A stretch of 64,000 nt of DNA from Treponema bryantii. GTDB taxonomy: Bacteria > Spirochaetota > Spirochaetia > Treponematales > Treponemataceae. Of this stretch, positions 52,942 through 61,049 are shown piece by piece. The stretch covers positions 310,001 to 374,000 of the forward strand of contig NZ_FORI01000002.1 of assembly GCF_900113965.1 (NCBI RefSeq), read 5' to 3'. Below the pieces are notes generated by a model that searched no databases, was not told the DNA's origin, and saw only the letters and a program-made list of their open reading frames with translations. The position numbers were made by a program, and so were the translations under genes. Within the stretch, counting starts at the first letter, position 1. Each line of letters opens with the position of its first letter.

Positions 52942-53691
52942 ATGAGTTTAAAAGATGAAGCAATAGAATGGGTCCGCAACTATTTTGAAAAAAACGGCAA
53001 CCCACAGACAAAAGCAGTAATCGGTATTTCAGGCGGTAAGGATTCTTCTACTGTTTCCGCCCTCTGTTGTGCCGCTCTTGGTAAAGACCGTGTTATTGGT
53101 GTTATGATGCCAAACGGTGTTCAGTCTGATATTGAAGATTCTAAAAAACTCTGTGCTTTCCTCGGAATTAAAAACTACACTGTAAACATTGCTGATGCAT
53201 ATAACGGACTTACACGCTCAATCAAAGATTCTCTTGGAGCAGATGAAGTACCGGCTCAGTATAGAACAAACACACCGGCACGCCTCCGCATGGCAACTCT
53301 TTACGGAATTGCCGCAATGGAAGGAAATGCCCGTGTTTCAAATAACGGTAACTTAAGCGAACGCCTTGCAGGGTATTTCACTTTGTGGGGTGATGGGGCT
53401 GGAGACTTTGCGGCTCTTGCAAATCTTTATGTTGATGAAGTAGTGGAGCTCGGACTTTCTCTCGGGCTTCCTGAAGAACTCTGCCACAAGGCTCCTTCAG
53501 ACGGAATGTCTGGAAAAACTGATGAAGACAACCTCGGCTTTACTTATGCTGATTTGCGTGCAGTAGCTGAAGGCAAAACTTCAGGCATGGATGAAGCAAA
53601 AGTTGCCGTAATCAAAAAACGAATTGAAACAATGGATTTTAAGAAGCAGTTATTGAATATCCCATGCTTCGTTCCATCGATTAGGAAATAG
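52942..53691 (+). CDS. nadE: NH3-dependent NAD+ synthetase
   Basis: This 249-residue enzyme has the PP-loop GISGGKDSSTVSAL, TNTPARLRMATLYGIA and NGNLSERLAGYFT. It makes NAD+ from nicotinate adenine dinucleotide, ATP and ammonia. It has no glutaminase domain, so it uses ammonia. AAGGAAGG precedes the start, and the FemX-like gene follows after one base. Confidence 0.94.
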   Translation: MSLKDEAIEWVRNYFEKNGNPQTKAVIGISGGKDSSTVSALCCAALGKDRVIGVMMPNGVQSDIEDSKKLCAFLGIKNYTVNIADAYNGLTRSIKDSLGADEVPAQYRTNTPARLRMATLYGIAAMEGNARVSNNGNLSERLAGYFTLWGDGAGDFAALANLYVDEVVELGLSLGLPEELCHKAPSDGMSGKTDEDNLGFTYADLRAVAEGKTSGMDEAKVAVIKKRIETMDFKKQLLNIPCFVPSIRK

Positions 53692-53692
53692 A

Positions 53693-54994
53693 ATGTTCGA
53701 CATTACAATAAAACCAATCGAAAGTTCCGCCCACGAAAACGACGGAACTTTTTTACAAACTCCTTTCTGGTGCAACTTCAAGGCAAGACACGGCTGGACC
53801 TACAGACGGTTTAAAGTTGAATATACACTGCCGCCCTTGAATGCAGAAGAAAATACGGTGGTTGAGTGTTCGCGAAGCGAACGTATCGAAACTACCGGCA
53901 TAGTAAAAACCGAACTCGCCGTCCTCAACCGCAGCTTCGCGAAAGGCGCCTTCTCAATTGCTTATATTCCGCTTTTTCCAAAACTGCCTTATGAATGTAC
54001 ACCGGAAGAGGTGATTAATAAGGCGTTTGAATCTGATGAAAATGTGGTTTCGATACGTCCTTCGGACTACTCAACCACCGGAGTTATTTCTCAGGAAATC
54101 ATAACTCCGGAAACTCAGACAATTGAGTTCGTTCACTTACTAAGTGAACTCGCTGCAGCCCTTAAACCGGAGCTTCCTAAGAATACAATCGCTATCCGCT
54201 TTGACCCTGATGTTATTTTCAGTACACCGGAAGACCGGGATCTTTTCAATTACGGAATGAAAACCGTAGCATATGCAGACCGCATCAAGCTCAAAAAGAA
54301 CTCGGTAGACATTCAGCCTCCGGACAGCACACTTGTAGACCTCACAGGTACAGAAGAAGAAATCCTCGAAAAAATGCATTCTAAGTGGCGCTACAACATC
54401 CGCCTGAGCGAAAGAAAGGGCGTAACAATTCACCGTTACTTAGGAAATGATATTAACTTGTCTGAAAAATTAGACAAGTTTTATGAATTGACAAAGATTA
54501 CAAATGCCCGTGACGGCAATGCAAGCCACGCAAAGGCTTATTATCTTGATCTGATAAAATCTTCTGCAGAAGAAATCAGCAAGGGCCGCGACGTTCCTGT
54601 AATCAGCCTCTACATCGCAGAACACGAAGGTGAGGAAATTGCTTCCATCATGACACTTTTTAGCCACGACGAAGCAATCTACCTTTACGGCGCAAGCAGC
54701 AACAGCAAACGCAACCTCATGCCAAATCATCTTTTGCAATGGACTGCCATGAAGGACGCAAAAGCCTACGGCAGCAAATACTACGACATGTACGGAATGC
54801 CGCCAGAGGGTAAAGATGAAAATCACCCGATGCACGGCCTCTACATGTTCAAAGCCAACTTCGGTGGCAAAAACATCCACCGCACAGGAAGCTGGGATGT
54901 ACCACTCAAACCAGTTTACCGCTGCTACAGCGCCGCAGAAAAACTCCGCGCGTTCTGGCATAAGAAAGTTATTAAGAAATTAAAGGGCCGCTAA
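53693..54994 (+). CDS. FemX/FemAB-like peptidyltransferase with in-frame palindromes
   Basis: This 433-residue protein resembles FemAB enzymes that add amino acids to lipid II or related precursors. Family signs are FLQTPFWCNFKARHGW at the start, KWRYNIRLSERKGV, and GASSNSKRNLMPNHLLQW with YDMYGMPP. Two family A palindromes lie in the coding frame, at 53856-53898 (read NTVVECSRSERIETTG) and 54044-54080 (read VVSIRPSDYSTTG). They keep the frame open. The extra residues fall in a poorly conserved stretch, so the enzyme may still work. Confidence 0.85.
   Translation: MFDITIKPIESSAHENDGTFLQTPFWCNFKARHGWTYRRFKVEYTLPPLNAEENTVVECSRSERIETTGIVKTELAVLNRSFAKGAFSIAYIPLFPKLPYECTPEEVINKAFESDENVVSIRPSDYSTTGVISQEIITPETQTIEFVHLLSELAAALKPELPKNTIAIRFDPDVIFSTPEDRDLFNYGMKTVAYADRIKLKKNSVDIQPPDSTLVDLTGTEEEILEKMHSKWRYNIRLSERKGVTIHRYLGNDINLSEKLDKFYELTKITNARDGNASHAKAYYLDLIKSSAEEISKGRDVPVISLYIAEHEGEEIASIMTLFSHDEAIYLYGASSNSKRNLMPNHLLQWTAMKDAKAYGSKYYDMYGMPPEGKDENHPMHGLYMFKANFGGKNIHRTGSWDVPLKPVYRCYSAAEKLRAFWHKKVIKKLKGR
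53856..53898. repeat. Palindromic repeat family A, inside femX-like gene, first
   Basis: CGGTGGTTGAG at left and TATCGAAACTACCG at right, with TTCGCGAAGCGAA between. It adds about 14 codons without a stop. Confidence 0.8.
54044..54080. repeat. Palindromic repeat family A, inside femX-like gene, second
   Basis: GTGGTTTCGATACG at left and ACTCAACCACCGG at right. It is in the opposite orientation from the copy at 53856 and is also in frame. Confidence 0.8.
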
Positions 54995-54995
54995 T

Positions 54996-55862
54996 ATGAA
55001 CTTCTACGACACAACCAATATTCCATGCTTCGGTGTGGCTGGAAATTTCACAGGACACCTTGAGCAGGCCGGGGAAGCTGCTGACTTTAAAAACGTTAAG
55101 ACGCTCGAGCAAAACGCTCCAAAGGCCATTTTTCCGACATTTTTGCCGTTAAAACAGCCAAATTCGAACTCAGACGCTTCAGTAATTCCGGATTTTCTTA
55201 CAATCTTCCCATTTGATTCAAAACGCATTATTTTCCCAAAAGGCGAAGAAAAGCTTCAGATTGAGCCGGAATGTGCAATTATCTTTGATGCAACCTGGAA
55301 GGGCGACACTCTTACAGAACTCAAGCCAGTAAGCTTTGGTGCTTCTAACGACTGTTCGATTCGTAAACAGGGAGCAAAAAAAATCAGTGAGAAGAAAAAC
55401 TGGGGAAGCTGTACAAAAGGCTTTTCAGAAAATCAGATAGCAGCTGACGGATTTGAATCAGGCTGCCTTCTCGACGCCTACAGAATCGCAAGCTTCCTCA
55501 TCCGTAATGGCGTAGTTTATGACTACGGCGAAAACTCCGCAGTCCGCGACTATAGCTACATCTATAAAAAGCTCACAGCCTGGATGCTGGACAAATTCAA
55601 TCATCAGCTCAACGAAGGTCCTGCAGAAGACATTCACAGCTATCTTGTAGCCGCAGGCCACCCACAGCAGATTATGGTTTCAATCGGTGCAACACGCTAT
55701 ACAGCCTGGGGAGAATCAAACTTCCTTCAGAACGGAGACAAGGCTGTAGTTGTTGTTTATCCTGAATCAAAATACGAACCTGAGCAAATCAAAAAAATGG
55801 CAGAAACCGGCGACTTTTCAGACCGCTCAATTTCTGCCTTAGTTCAGACTGTTGAAATGTAA
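54996..55862 (+). CDS. Uncharacterised protein, possibly DUF5718-like
   Basis: This 288-residue soluble protein starts one base after the FemX-like stop. Notable stretches are NIPCFGVAGNFTGHLEQ, IFPFDSKRIIFP, NWGSCTKGFSENQI and YTAWGESNFLQNGD. It has no signal peptide or membrane helix. I recall similar proteins annotated as DUF5718 but cannot confirm it here. Gene order (nadE, femX-like, this gene) suggests co-transcription. The function is unknown. Confidence 0.7.
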   Translation: MNFYDTTNIPCFGVAGNFTGHLEQAGEAADFKNVKTLEQNAPKAIFPTFLPLKQPNSNSDASVIPDFLTIFPFDSKRIIFPKGEEKLQIEPECAIIFDATWKGDTLTELKPVSFGASNDCSIRKQGAKKISEKKNWGSCTKGFSENQIAADGFESGCLLDAYRIASFLIRNGVVYDYGENSAVRDYSYIYKKLTAWMLDKFNHQLNEGPAEDIHSYLVAAGHPQQIMVSIGATRYTAWGESNFLQNGDKAVVVVYPESKYEPEQIKKMAETGDFSDRSISALVQTVEM

Positions 55863-55889
55863 TTCTGCTGTCAAAGTCCCATCTGTAAA

Positions 55890-57005
55890 TTACGGAAACA
55901 CAATCAGCGGAATCAGCATTTCATCTGGTGTGAGACTTGCGTGCAGCGACACAAACTTTTGTTTGCCGCAATAAATTGAAAGATTACTTATGGCAATTGC
56001 AATATAATCTCCTAGCATTGAACTGAATAATTCGTGAGGAGTTCCTGTTCCCATAAGTTTTCTCTCAATCAATTCTTCTTTTGGCATCAAAATAAACTTG
56101 TCACCAAACAGACGTTCAAATTCTTTTTCAAAAAATTCTTTCTTTCCGTCTTTGATAAAAAGATTTAATACACGGGGCTCAAGAGAAGGCTTACGTACAA
56201 GACAATCAAATAGCTCCGGATAATCCTGAATATAAACATATTCTGTATCTATATGACCGTGATCTGCAGTTACAACAACAAGAGTATCTTCCAGTTCACT
56301 GGCCAACTTTGCAACCTGCTGTTCCAGATCTATCATACATTCATGAGCCTCGATTGAACCACAGCCATAATCATGAAGAAGTCCATCCGGCTGATTCCAG
56401 TAGGCATAAATGTATCTTGGGCTTTCTGCGCCATCTTCGTTCTTATTGCAACAGATATTTTTACTCTGTTCACAAATCTTTTCAAAACTGTTTTTCGTAG
56501 CATCAAGAAATGGAGCTACAAGATGGGCTTCTTTTCCGGCCTTTTTGATTTTATCAGTTACATTTTCATACGGAGTTAAAGTCCAGGCAACATTGTAGTC
56601 TGCAGCTGGAATCTCTGTATTCTGAATCTTATTCAGAAAAACAGTTACGTTGTCATTAATCTGAGGATAATAACAATCCCAGCCAAGCCAGGCATGCTCA
56701 CACGGTTGAAGCCCGGACATAACAGAGGTAGTAGCAGCTACTGTGGTAGAACAGAAAGTTGAGCTGTAAATGCCGGCAAGATGATTTCTGAAAGGGCCAT
56801 CTGCTTTTAAGTGTCTTTCAAGAATTACTTTACCCATGCCATCAAGAAGAATTACGACAATGTTTTTGTAATCCTTTTCCAGATACTTATCCAGAAGAGG
56901 CAGAGAATCTCCAACTGTAGGAACACCAAACTTTTTCAAAATAGAGTTAGGTAAATTTGCGATACAGTTTTTATAGTCCGGTAATACGATTTTATTTTTT
57001 TCCAT
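55890..57005 (-). CDS. Alkaline phosphatase-superfamily phosphodiesterase
   Basis: This 371-residue protein shows the metal and nucleophile motifs of nucleotide pyrophosphatase/phosphodiesterase enzymes: VVILLDGMGK, TVAATTSVMSGL (likely Thr nucleophile) and VVTADHGHIDTE. It probably hydrolyses a phosphodiester or pyrophosphate. It has no signal peptide, so it acts in the cytoplasm. It is last in a minus-strand operon that starts at 58565. Confidence 0.85.
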   Translation of the reverse strand: MEKNKIVLPDYKNCIANLPNSILKKFGVPTVGDSLPLLDKYLEKDYKNIVVILLDGMGKVILERHLKADGPFRNHLAGIYSSTFCSTTVAATTSVMSGLQPCEHAWLGWDCYYPQINDNVTVFLNKIQNTEIPAADYNVAWTLTPYENVTDKIKKAGKEAHLVAPFLDATKNSFEKICEQSKNICCNKNEDGAESPRYIYAYWNQPDGLLHDYGCGSIEAHECMIDLEQQVAKLASELEDTLVVVTADHGHIDTEYVYIQDYPELFDCLVRKPSLEPRVLNLFIKDGKKEFFEKEFERLFGDKFILMPKEELIERKLMGTGTPHELFSSMLGDYIAIAISNLSIYCGKQKFVSLHASLTPDEMLIPLIVFP

Positions 57006-57017
57006 AATCTGTCCTTT

Positions 57018-57548
57018 TTATTTCTCTTTCATTTTAATCAATTTACGAAGACCACTAAGTCCAGTAAACTCATTCCAGATTTTCTTTCCTTCAAAGGTGA
57101 TTGCAGATGAAAGTCCCACATGCCACATCTGATGGCGGAACTGGCCAAGAATCAATTCAAGTCTTGTATACTCGCAGCCTTCCGGTCTTTGAAGAAGCTG
57201 ATCGCCTGTAAGCTGGTCAAAATATTTTTCGATTTTACTTTTCACATATTCAAAATATGCAAGCAGTTTTTCACGAGAAATCACAATTGAAGTATCTTCC
57301 ACATAACCTTCGCGGGCGGTAGAAATTACACTAAGATTTTCTGGAATACCAAAAAGCTTTTCTCCTTCATAAACATAAGAAACAGGATTTATAAAAAATC
57401 TGTCCATTGAATGAAGATTATGAAAAATGTATCTGGAACCATTTACTCCATCAAATACAGCCTCAAGTTCTGCAACCTCAATCTGGTCACGGATATTTAT
57501 AAAATTGATTTCTGTCTGGTCTTTGATTTGTCTGATAATTTCGTCCAT
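57018..57548 (-). CDS. DinB-like four-helix protein
   Basis: This 176-residue protein has HNLHSMDRFF near residue 43 and FRHQMWHVGLS near residue 140, the His pattern of DinB/YfiT metal-binding proteins. Many such proteins are thiol-dependent transferases or stress proteins; no substrate can be named. It lies 2 bases from the GNAT remnant. Confidence 0.75.
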   Translation of the reverse strand: MDEIIRQIKDQTEINFINIRDQIEVAELEAVFDGVNGSRYIFHNLHSMDRFFINPVSYVYEGEKLFGIPENLSVISTAREGYVEDTSIVISREKLLAYFEYVKSKIEKYFDQLTGDQLLQRPEGCEYTRLELILGQFRHQMWHVGLSSAITFEGKKIWNEFTGLSGLRKLIKMKEK

Positions 57549-57549
57549 A

Positions 57550-57738
57550 TTATTCTCCTACATAACATTCTGCGAATCCAACGGTGAAGGGCAGATGCTC
57601 ATATTTTACAGTGCCCTTAAACTCGAATTCATTCTTAAAATACCATTCCTTACCAAACTTTTCTGCAACTGTTGAAAAGCACAGATGGATAAAATCCAGG
57701 CAGATTGGTAATTCTTTTTTTTCTATTTGTCTAATCAT
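57550..57738 (-). pseudogene. GNAT acetyltransferase remnant with internal deletion
   Basis: The 62-residue frame starts IRQIEKKELPICLDFIHLCF, a typical GNAT N terminus, then jumps at about residue 30 to EWYFKNEFEFKGTV and HLPFTVGFAECYV, the usual C-terminal strand of the same family. The middle of about 100 residues with the acetyl-CoA loop is missing. The frame is intact, so the deletion was in frame. It is unlikely to be an enzyme. Confidence 0.7.
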
Positions 57739-57740
57739 TT

Positions 57741-58565
57741 TTATCCTCGCTTTCGCAAAATCCAGATCAGATTGCTCTGATACTTCGCGGCACTCATCGG
57801 GTCATTCAAATCTTCCTTGTCACCCTTGTAGCCCCGGTAAATGTCTAGGACTTCAAAGCCGCAAAGCTCAGCAAGCAGGAAGACTTCCCAGCGGTAAGTT
57901 TGACGCATTGTAAGAGGGCGGATTCTTTCACCAATCACCTTTCCTTCATCATCATAAGTTTCGAATTTCCAGCTTCCGCTCATAATCTGTGTCCAGGGAT
58001 TATAGGAAATTGAATTATAGATTTTTTCACGGTAACCTTCGCTGTTCACATATTCCAAACGGAAAGTGTAGTCATCTGCTTTTGTATTCATCTGCTGAGC
58101 CTGCACGGCCGGCCATGGGTCAAAAGTATTAAGTGTCAGAATACCGCCAGGTACCAGATGTCGCCCAAGATTTTTCAAAGCTGCAATCTGAGACTTCTGG
58201 TCTGGCAAGGGCATAAAACCGCTTCTTGCAATAATTACAAGAGAGTATTTTCTGAGTGCATCAAAATCAGTCATATTACCAGGAAAAATTCTCAAGTTCA
58301 GATTTTTTTCCGCAGCTTTTTCTGAACAGACACGACACATTTCTTCAGACAGGTCAGTGCCGTCAGCAATTACACCATGCTCAGCAAGGTAAAGCAAAAC
58401 CGCGCCGGTTCCACAAGCCACATCAATCACGCCATCTTTGCCATACTTTTTTGCAAGCTCAAGATAAAAATCCTGAAAGCCTTCATGAGCATCAAAGTCC
58501 CTGTACATAACTTCAAGATATCTGTCGTAGTTCTCAGCTACGTCTTTGTAATCGTGCAAATCCAT
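57741..58565 (-). CDS. SAM-dependent methyltransferase
   Basis: An AGGAGG site precedes ATG 58565, giving 274 residues; the longer frame from 58616 runs through the terminator and is rejected. Class I methyltransferase motifs are VIDVACGTGAVLLYLAE, GTDLSEEMC and GGILTLNTFDPW. The substrate is unknown. It is first in an operon with the GNAT remnant, the DinB-like gene and the phosphatase. Confidence 0.9.
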   Translation of the reverse strand: MDLHDYKDVAENYDRYLEVMYRDFDAHEGFQDFYLELAKKYGKDGVIDVACGTGAVLLYLAEHGVIADGTDLSEEMCRVCSEKAAEKNLNLRIFPGNMTDFDALRKYSLVIIARSGFMPLPDQKSQIAALKNLGRHLVPGGILTLNTFDPWPAVQAQQMNTKADDYTFRLEYVNSEGYREKIYNSISYNPWTQIMSGSWKFETYDDEGKVIGERIRPLTMRQTYRWEVFLLAELCGFEVLDIYRGYKGDKEDLNDPMSAAKYQSNLIWILRKRG

Positions 58566-58604
58566 AAATCCTCCTTTTGGATTTTTGTTGCGGGCCCTGC
58601 AAAC

Positions 58605-58636
58605 AAAAAAGGCCACTTACCCGAAGGCAAGTGGCC
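58605..58636 (-). terminator. Strong UUCG-loop terminator just upstream of the methyltransferase
   Basis: On the minus strand GGCCACTTGCC, loop TTCG, then GGTAAGTGGCC and six T. It lies about 40 bases before the methyltransferase ATG, inside the same strand's leader, as in an attenuator. It could also just end the small ORF upstream. Confidence 0.85.
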
Positions 58637-58671
58637 GATTATCCAGATTAAAAATTGTTCAATCTATCGTA

Positions 58672-58773
58672 CTATCGCACTTTGTACCCCAGGCATACGC
58701 TAATCTTGCCATCATCATTTGTGGTGGTTGTGGTAAGAGAACGTGTATCTGGAGTCACAAAATTGAACATCAT
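58672..58773 (-). other. 33-codon leader-like ORF with five Thr codons in a row
   Basis: On the minus strand, ATG 58773 opens MMFNFVTPDTRSL, then five Thr codons (58720-58734), then NDDGKISVCLGYKVR and TAG. It has its own promoter and lies before the terminator. GGCAAG (58705-58710) could pair with CTTGCC of the terminator arm. It may be an attenuator leader peptide or a gene remnant. Confidence 0.35.
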
Positions 58774-58779
58774 AACGTG

Positions 58780-58808
58780 AAAATACAAAAAAACATAAAT
58801 TACGTCAA
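58780..58808 (-). promoter_or_regulatory. Minus-strand promoter of the leader ORF
   Basis: TTGACG (58803-58808), a 17-base spacer and TATTTT (58780-58785), read on the minus strand. The ORF start lies 6 bases further. The rest of 58786-58936 shows no other gene. Confidence 0.6.
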
Positions 58809-58936
58809 GTCTGTTTTTTTATCTATCTGATTTTTTCAATTCCACGAAGCGTAGGTTGTTTTCTGAAATCGGCTATGATATTCTCAAATCATAAAAGAAG
58901 CTCTTAGCCGGTTGGGCTTTACAAGGAGATTTGAAA

Positions 58937-59539
58937 ATGGACAACTATGTAACAGGAGCAGTTATCAAAAAGCTCCGTGAAAACAAAAAGATGACTCAGG
59001 AAGAACTTGCCCAGAAGATTTTTGTAACCAGCAAGGCCGTGAGTAAATGGGAAACAGGGAAGGGCTTTCCGGATATCGGCTTACTGGAGGCTCTGGGAAA
59101 GGCACTGGATGTTTCTGTGATTGAACTTCTTTCGGGCGAGGATATTACAAATCTGAATAAAGCCTGCAATATGGCAAAGGGAAAGTTTTATGTCTGCCCG
59201 GTTTGCGGAAATGTGATTCAGACCACAGGAGAAGCTCTAATCTCCTGCTGTGGAATTACTCTGCCGCCACTGGAGGCAGAAGCGTTCGGTTCAGACGAGG
59301 ACCATTCTCTGAAAATCGAAACAGTAGAAGATGAATATTTTGTAACTATGAATCACCCCATGACAAAGGAACATTATATTTCTTTTATAGCGGCAATTTT
59401 AGATAATGGAGTTCAGCTTGTAAAGCTTTATCCGGAAGGTAATGCTGAGGCCCGCTTCAAAATCAACCGTGTTCGTAAGCTTTATGCTTACTGCAACCGG
59501 CACGGGCTTTTTGAAGTAGACAGAAAGGCTTTGCGTTAA
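58937..59539 (+). CDS. HTH regulator fused to a desulfoferrodoxin-like domain
   Basis: AAGGAG precedes ATG 58937, giving 200 residues. Residues 1-65 are a XRE helix-turn-helix (MTQEELAQKIFVTSKAVSKW). From about residue 85 the sequence matches desulfoferrodoxin: YVCPVCGNVIQ...SCCG (rubredoxin-like centre), then DEDHSLKIE, NHPMTKEHYISFI and YCNRHGLF. These keep the four His and one Cys of the superoxide reductase iron site. I infer a regulator that senses superoxide, oxygen or iron. Free-standing desulfoferrodoxin is about 125 residues, similar to this domain. Confidence 0.85.
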   Translation: MDNYVTGAVIKKLRENKKMTQEELAQKIFVTSKAVSKWETGKGFPDIGLLEALGKALDVSVIELLSGEDITNLNKACNMAKGKFYVCPVCGNVIQTTGEALISCCGITLPPLEAEAFGSDEDHSLKIETVEDEYFVTMNHPMTKEHYISFIAAILDNGVQLVKLYPEGNAEARFKINRVRKLYAYCNRHGLFEVDRKALR

Positions 59540-59545
59540 TTTGCA

Positions 59546-60934
59546 TTAGACTTCACTAACGGTAAAGTCTTTCTCTTCAATGATCTTTTTTGCCTGGAGA
59601 ATAATTGCGTCGCCGGGAAAAAGCTCTTCGAACCTGGCGACTGCATTATGTAAAACCGATTTTTCCTCGGCAACTATTATACACTCGCAAAAGCCTTTTT
59701 CGCGTTCCTGTTTTGCGGCAAGGTCATTAGTTTGATTTAGAAGACAAACACCGGGAATCTGAAGAATTTTTTTCATCTGATTTTCAGACATCAGGGGGAG
59801 CTTCAGACTCATTACAAACTTGTTGATATCTGCGGTGATTTCGACAGGCTCAATCACCGTATTTTTTTGATCAACCACCGTATTTTTTTGATCAATCACC
59901 ATATTATACATTATCTCAAAAACACTCATGCCGAGCATACACGAATAGGTATAACTCATTCCGCTGAGTCTTGGGTTAATCTCAATTATGTGCCAGTGTC
60001 CGTTATCATCTAAAATCAAATCAACCTGAGCCGCACCGCAAAGCCCAAGTCCCTCTGCCAGCTTCAACATCATTTCATACAAAGCCACAGGAAGCTCGCA
60101 AGGGCCAAGCTTTATGCTCTGTTTTGGACTTGTAATTCCATATTGATTTACGCTGAACTCAAACGGAGGGAGCACAGTATAGTTTCCAGGAGTTCCGTAA
60201 ATCTCAAGACCAAACTGACGGCCCGTAATAAACTCTTCAATGAGTCTGTTAGAATTATTGCGCTTGGAATTAAGATATCCGGCAGCTTCACCGTAAGTGT
60301 GAACAACAGTCATTCCATACGAGCTCAAACCGGTTGTGTCTTTAATTATCAGAGGCAGATGAAGATTTTTGATTTGCGCAATTACGCTTTCCTTATAAAC
60401 ATTCCGCAAAACTTCTTTATTGCTTCCGGCGCAAAAATATAAATCGTGATCACAGAAAACTCCTGCCGGCACATTAAAGCCCAGCCGCGCCAGTTCATTA
60501 TGGGTCCGCCATTTATCAAAACAGATAAGGGCTGTCTGTACGCTGTGACAGATTGTTCGCACTCCGGCCTCCCGCAGTTTTTCACCAATGATTGCATCGC
60601 TTACAGGAAGCCAGTCATAAGGCTCAATCCAGAAAGTCATTGCAATAGCAAGGTCGGGCTTATAGGAAAGAACAGTTTCTGTAAAAGTATCTGTATCAGT
60701 TTCGAGCGGAAGGTAACGGATATTTTTGAGAGCCGCGCCAGTTTCAATTTCCTGAGAACCTACAGAATCTTCAGGCAAAAACATTCCCGGCTTTTGAGTA
60801 ACACAGAAGAACTCATCTTCCGGATGCGCAGCACAGAACTCCTGAAAGACCTGAGTATTCGAAGGCATCACAGTAATCTTAAAAGTCTTATCATCAAAAA
60901 CATTAGAGTTCGTACTGTAAAAAACTATCCGCAT
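59546..60934 (-). CDS. ATP-grasp enzyme with inserted 21-base repeats
   Basis: GAGGA precedes ATG 60934, giving 462 residues. The ATP-grasp core shows LPLIIKDTTGLSSYGMTVV, RLIEEFITGRQFGLEIYG, GAAQVDLILDD and IIEINPRLSGMSYTY. Such enzymes join a carboxylate to an amine or thiol with ATP; substrates are unknown. Near the C-terminal third, 59832-59901 inserts in-frame repeats read as VIDQKNT, VVDQKNT and VIEPVEIT. These extra residues follow the metal-binding core. Confidence 0.85.
   Translation of the reverse strand: MRIVFYSTNSNVFDDKTFKITVMPSNTQVFQEFCAAHPEDEFFCVTQKPGMFLPEDSVGSQEIETGAALKNIRYLPLETDTDTFTETVLSYKPDLAIAMTFWIEPYDWLPVSDAIIGEKLREAGVRTICHSVQTALICFDKWRTHNELARLGFNVPAGVFCDHDLYFCAGSNKEVLRNVYKESVIAQIKNLHLPLIIKDTTGLSSYGMTVVHTYGEAAGYLNSKRNNSNRLIEEFITGRQFGLEIYGTPGNYTVLPPFEFSVNQYGITSPKQSIKLGPCELPVALYEMMLKLAEGLGLCGAAQVDLILDDNGHWHIIEINPRLSGMSYTYSCMLGMSVFEIMYNMVIDQKNTVVDQKNTVIEPVEITADINKFVMSLKLPLMSENQMKKILQIPGVCLLNQTNDLAAKQEREKGFCECIIVAEEKSVLHNAVARFEELFPGDAIILQAKKIIEEKDFTVSEV
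59832..59901. repeat. Family A palindrome plus 21-base direct repeats inside ATP-grasp gene
   Basis: GGTGATTTCGACAGGCTCAA and TCACC form a family A hairpin at 59833-59858. Two 21-base units at 59851-59871 and 59872-59892 and a 9-base partial follow, each with ATCACCGTATTTTTTTGA or a near copy. All keep the frame. Confidence 0.75.
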
Positions 60935-61049
60935 ATTCTTCCTCAAAACAATAACTCTATTTTACCGATTGTATGACTTCTCGACCACATTTTTTTATAA
61001 TTTTTGATAATCATGCTATAATATTTCAAAACCTTATTTGGAGCAGAGT

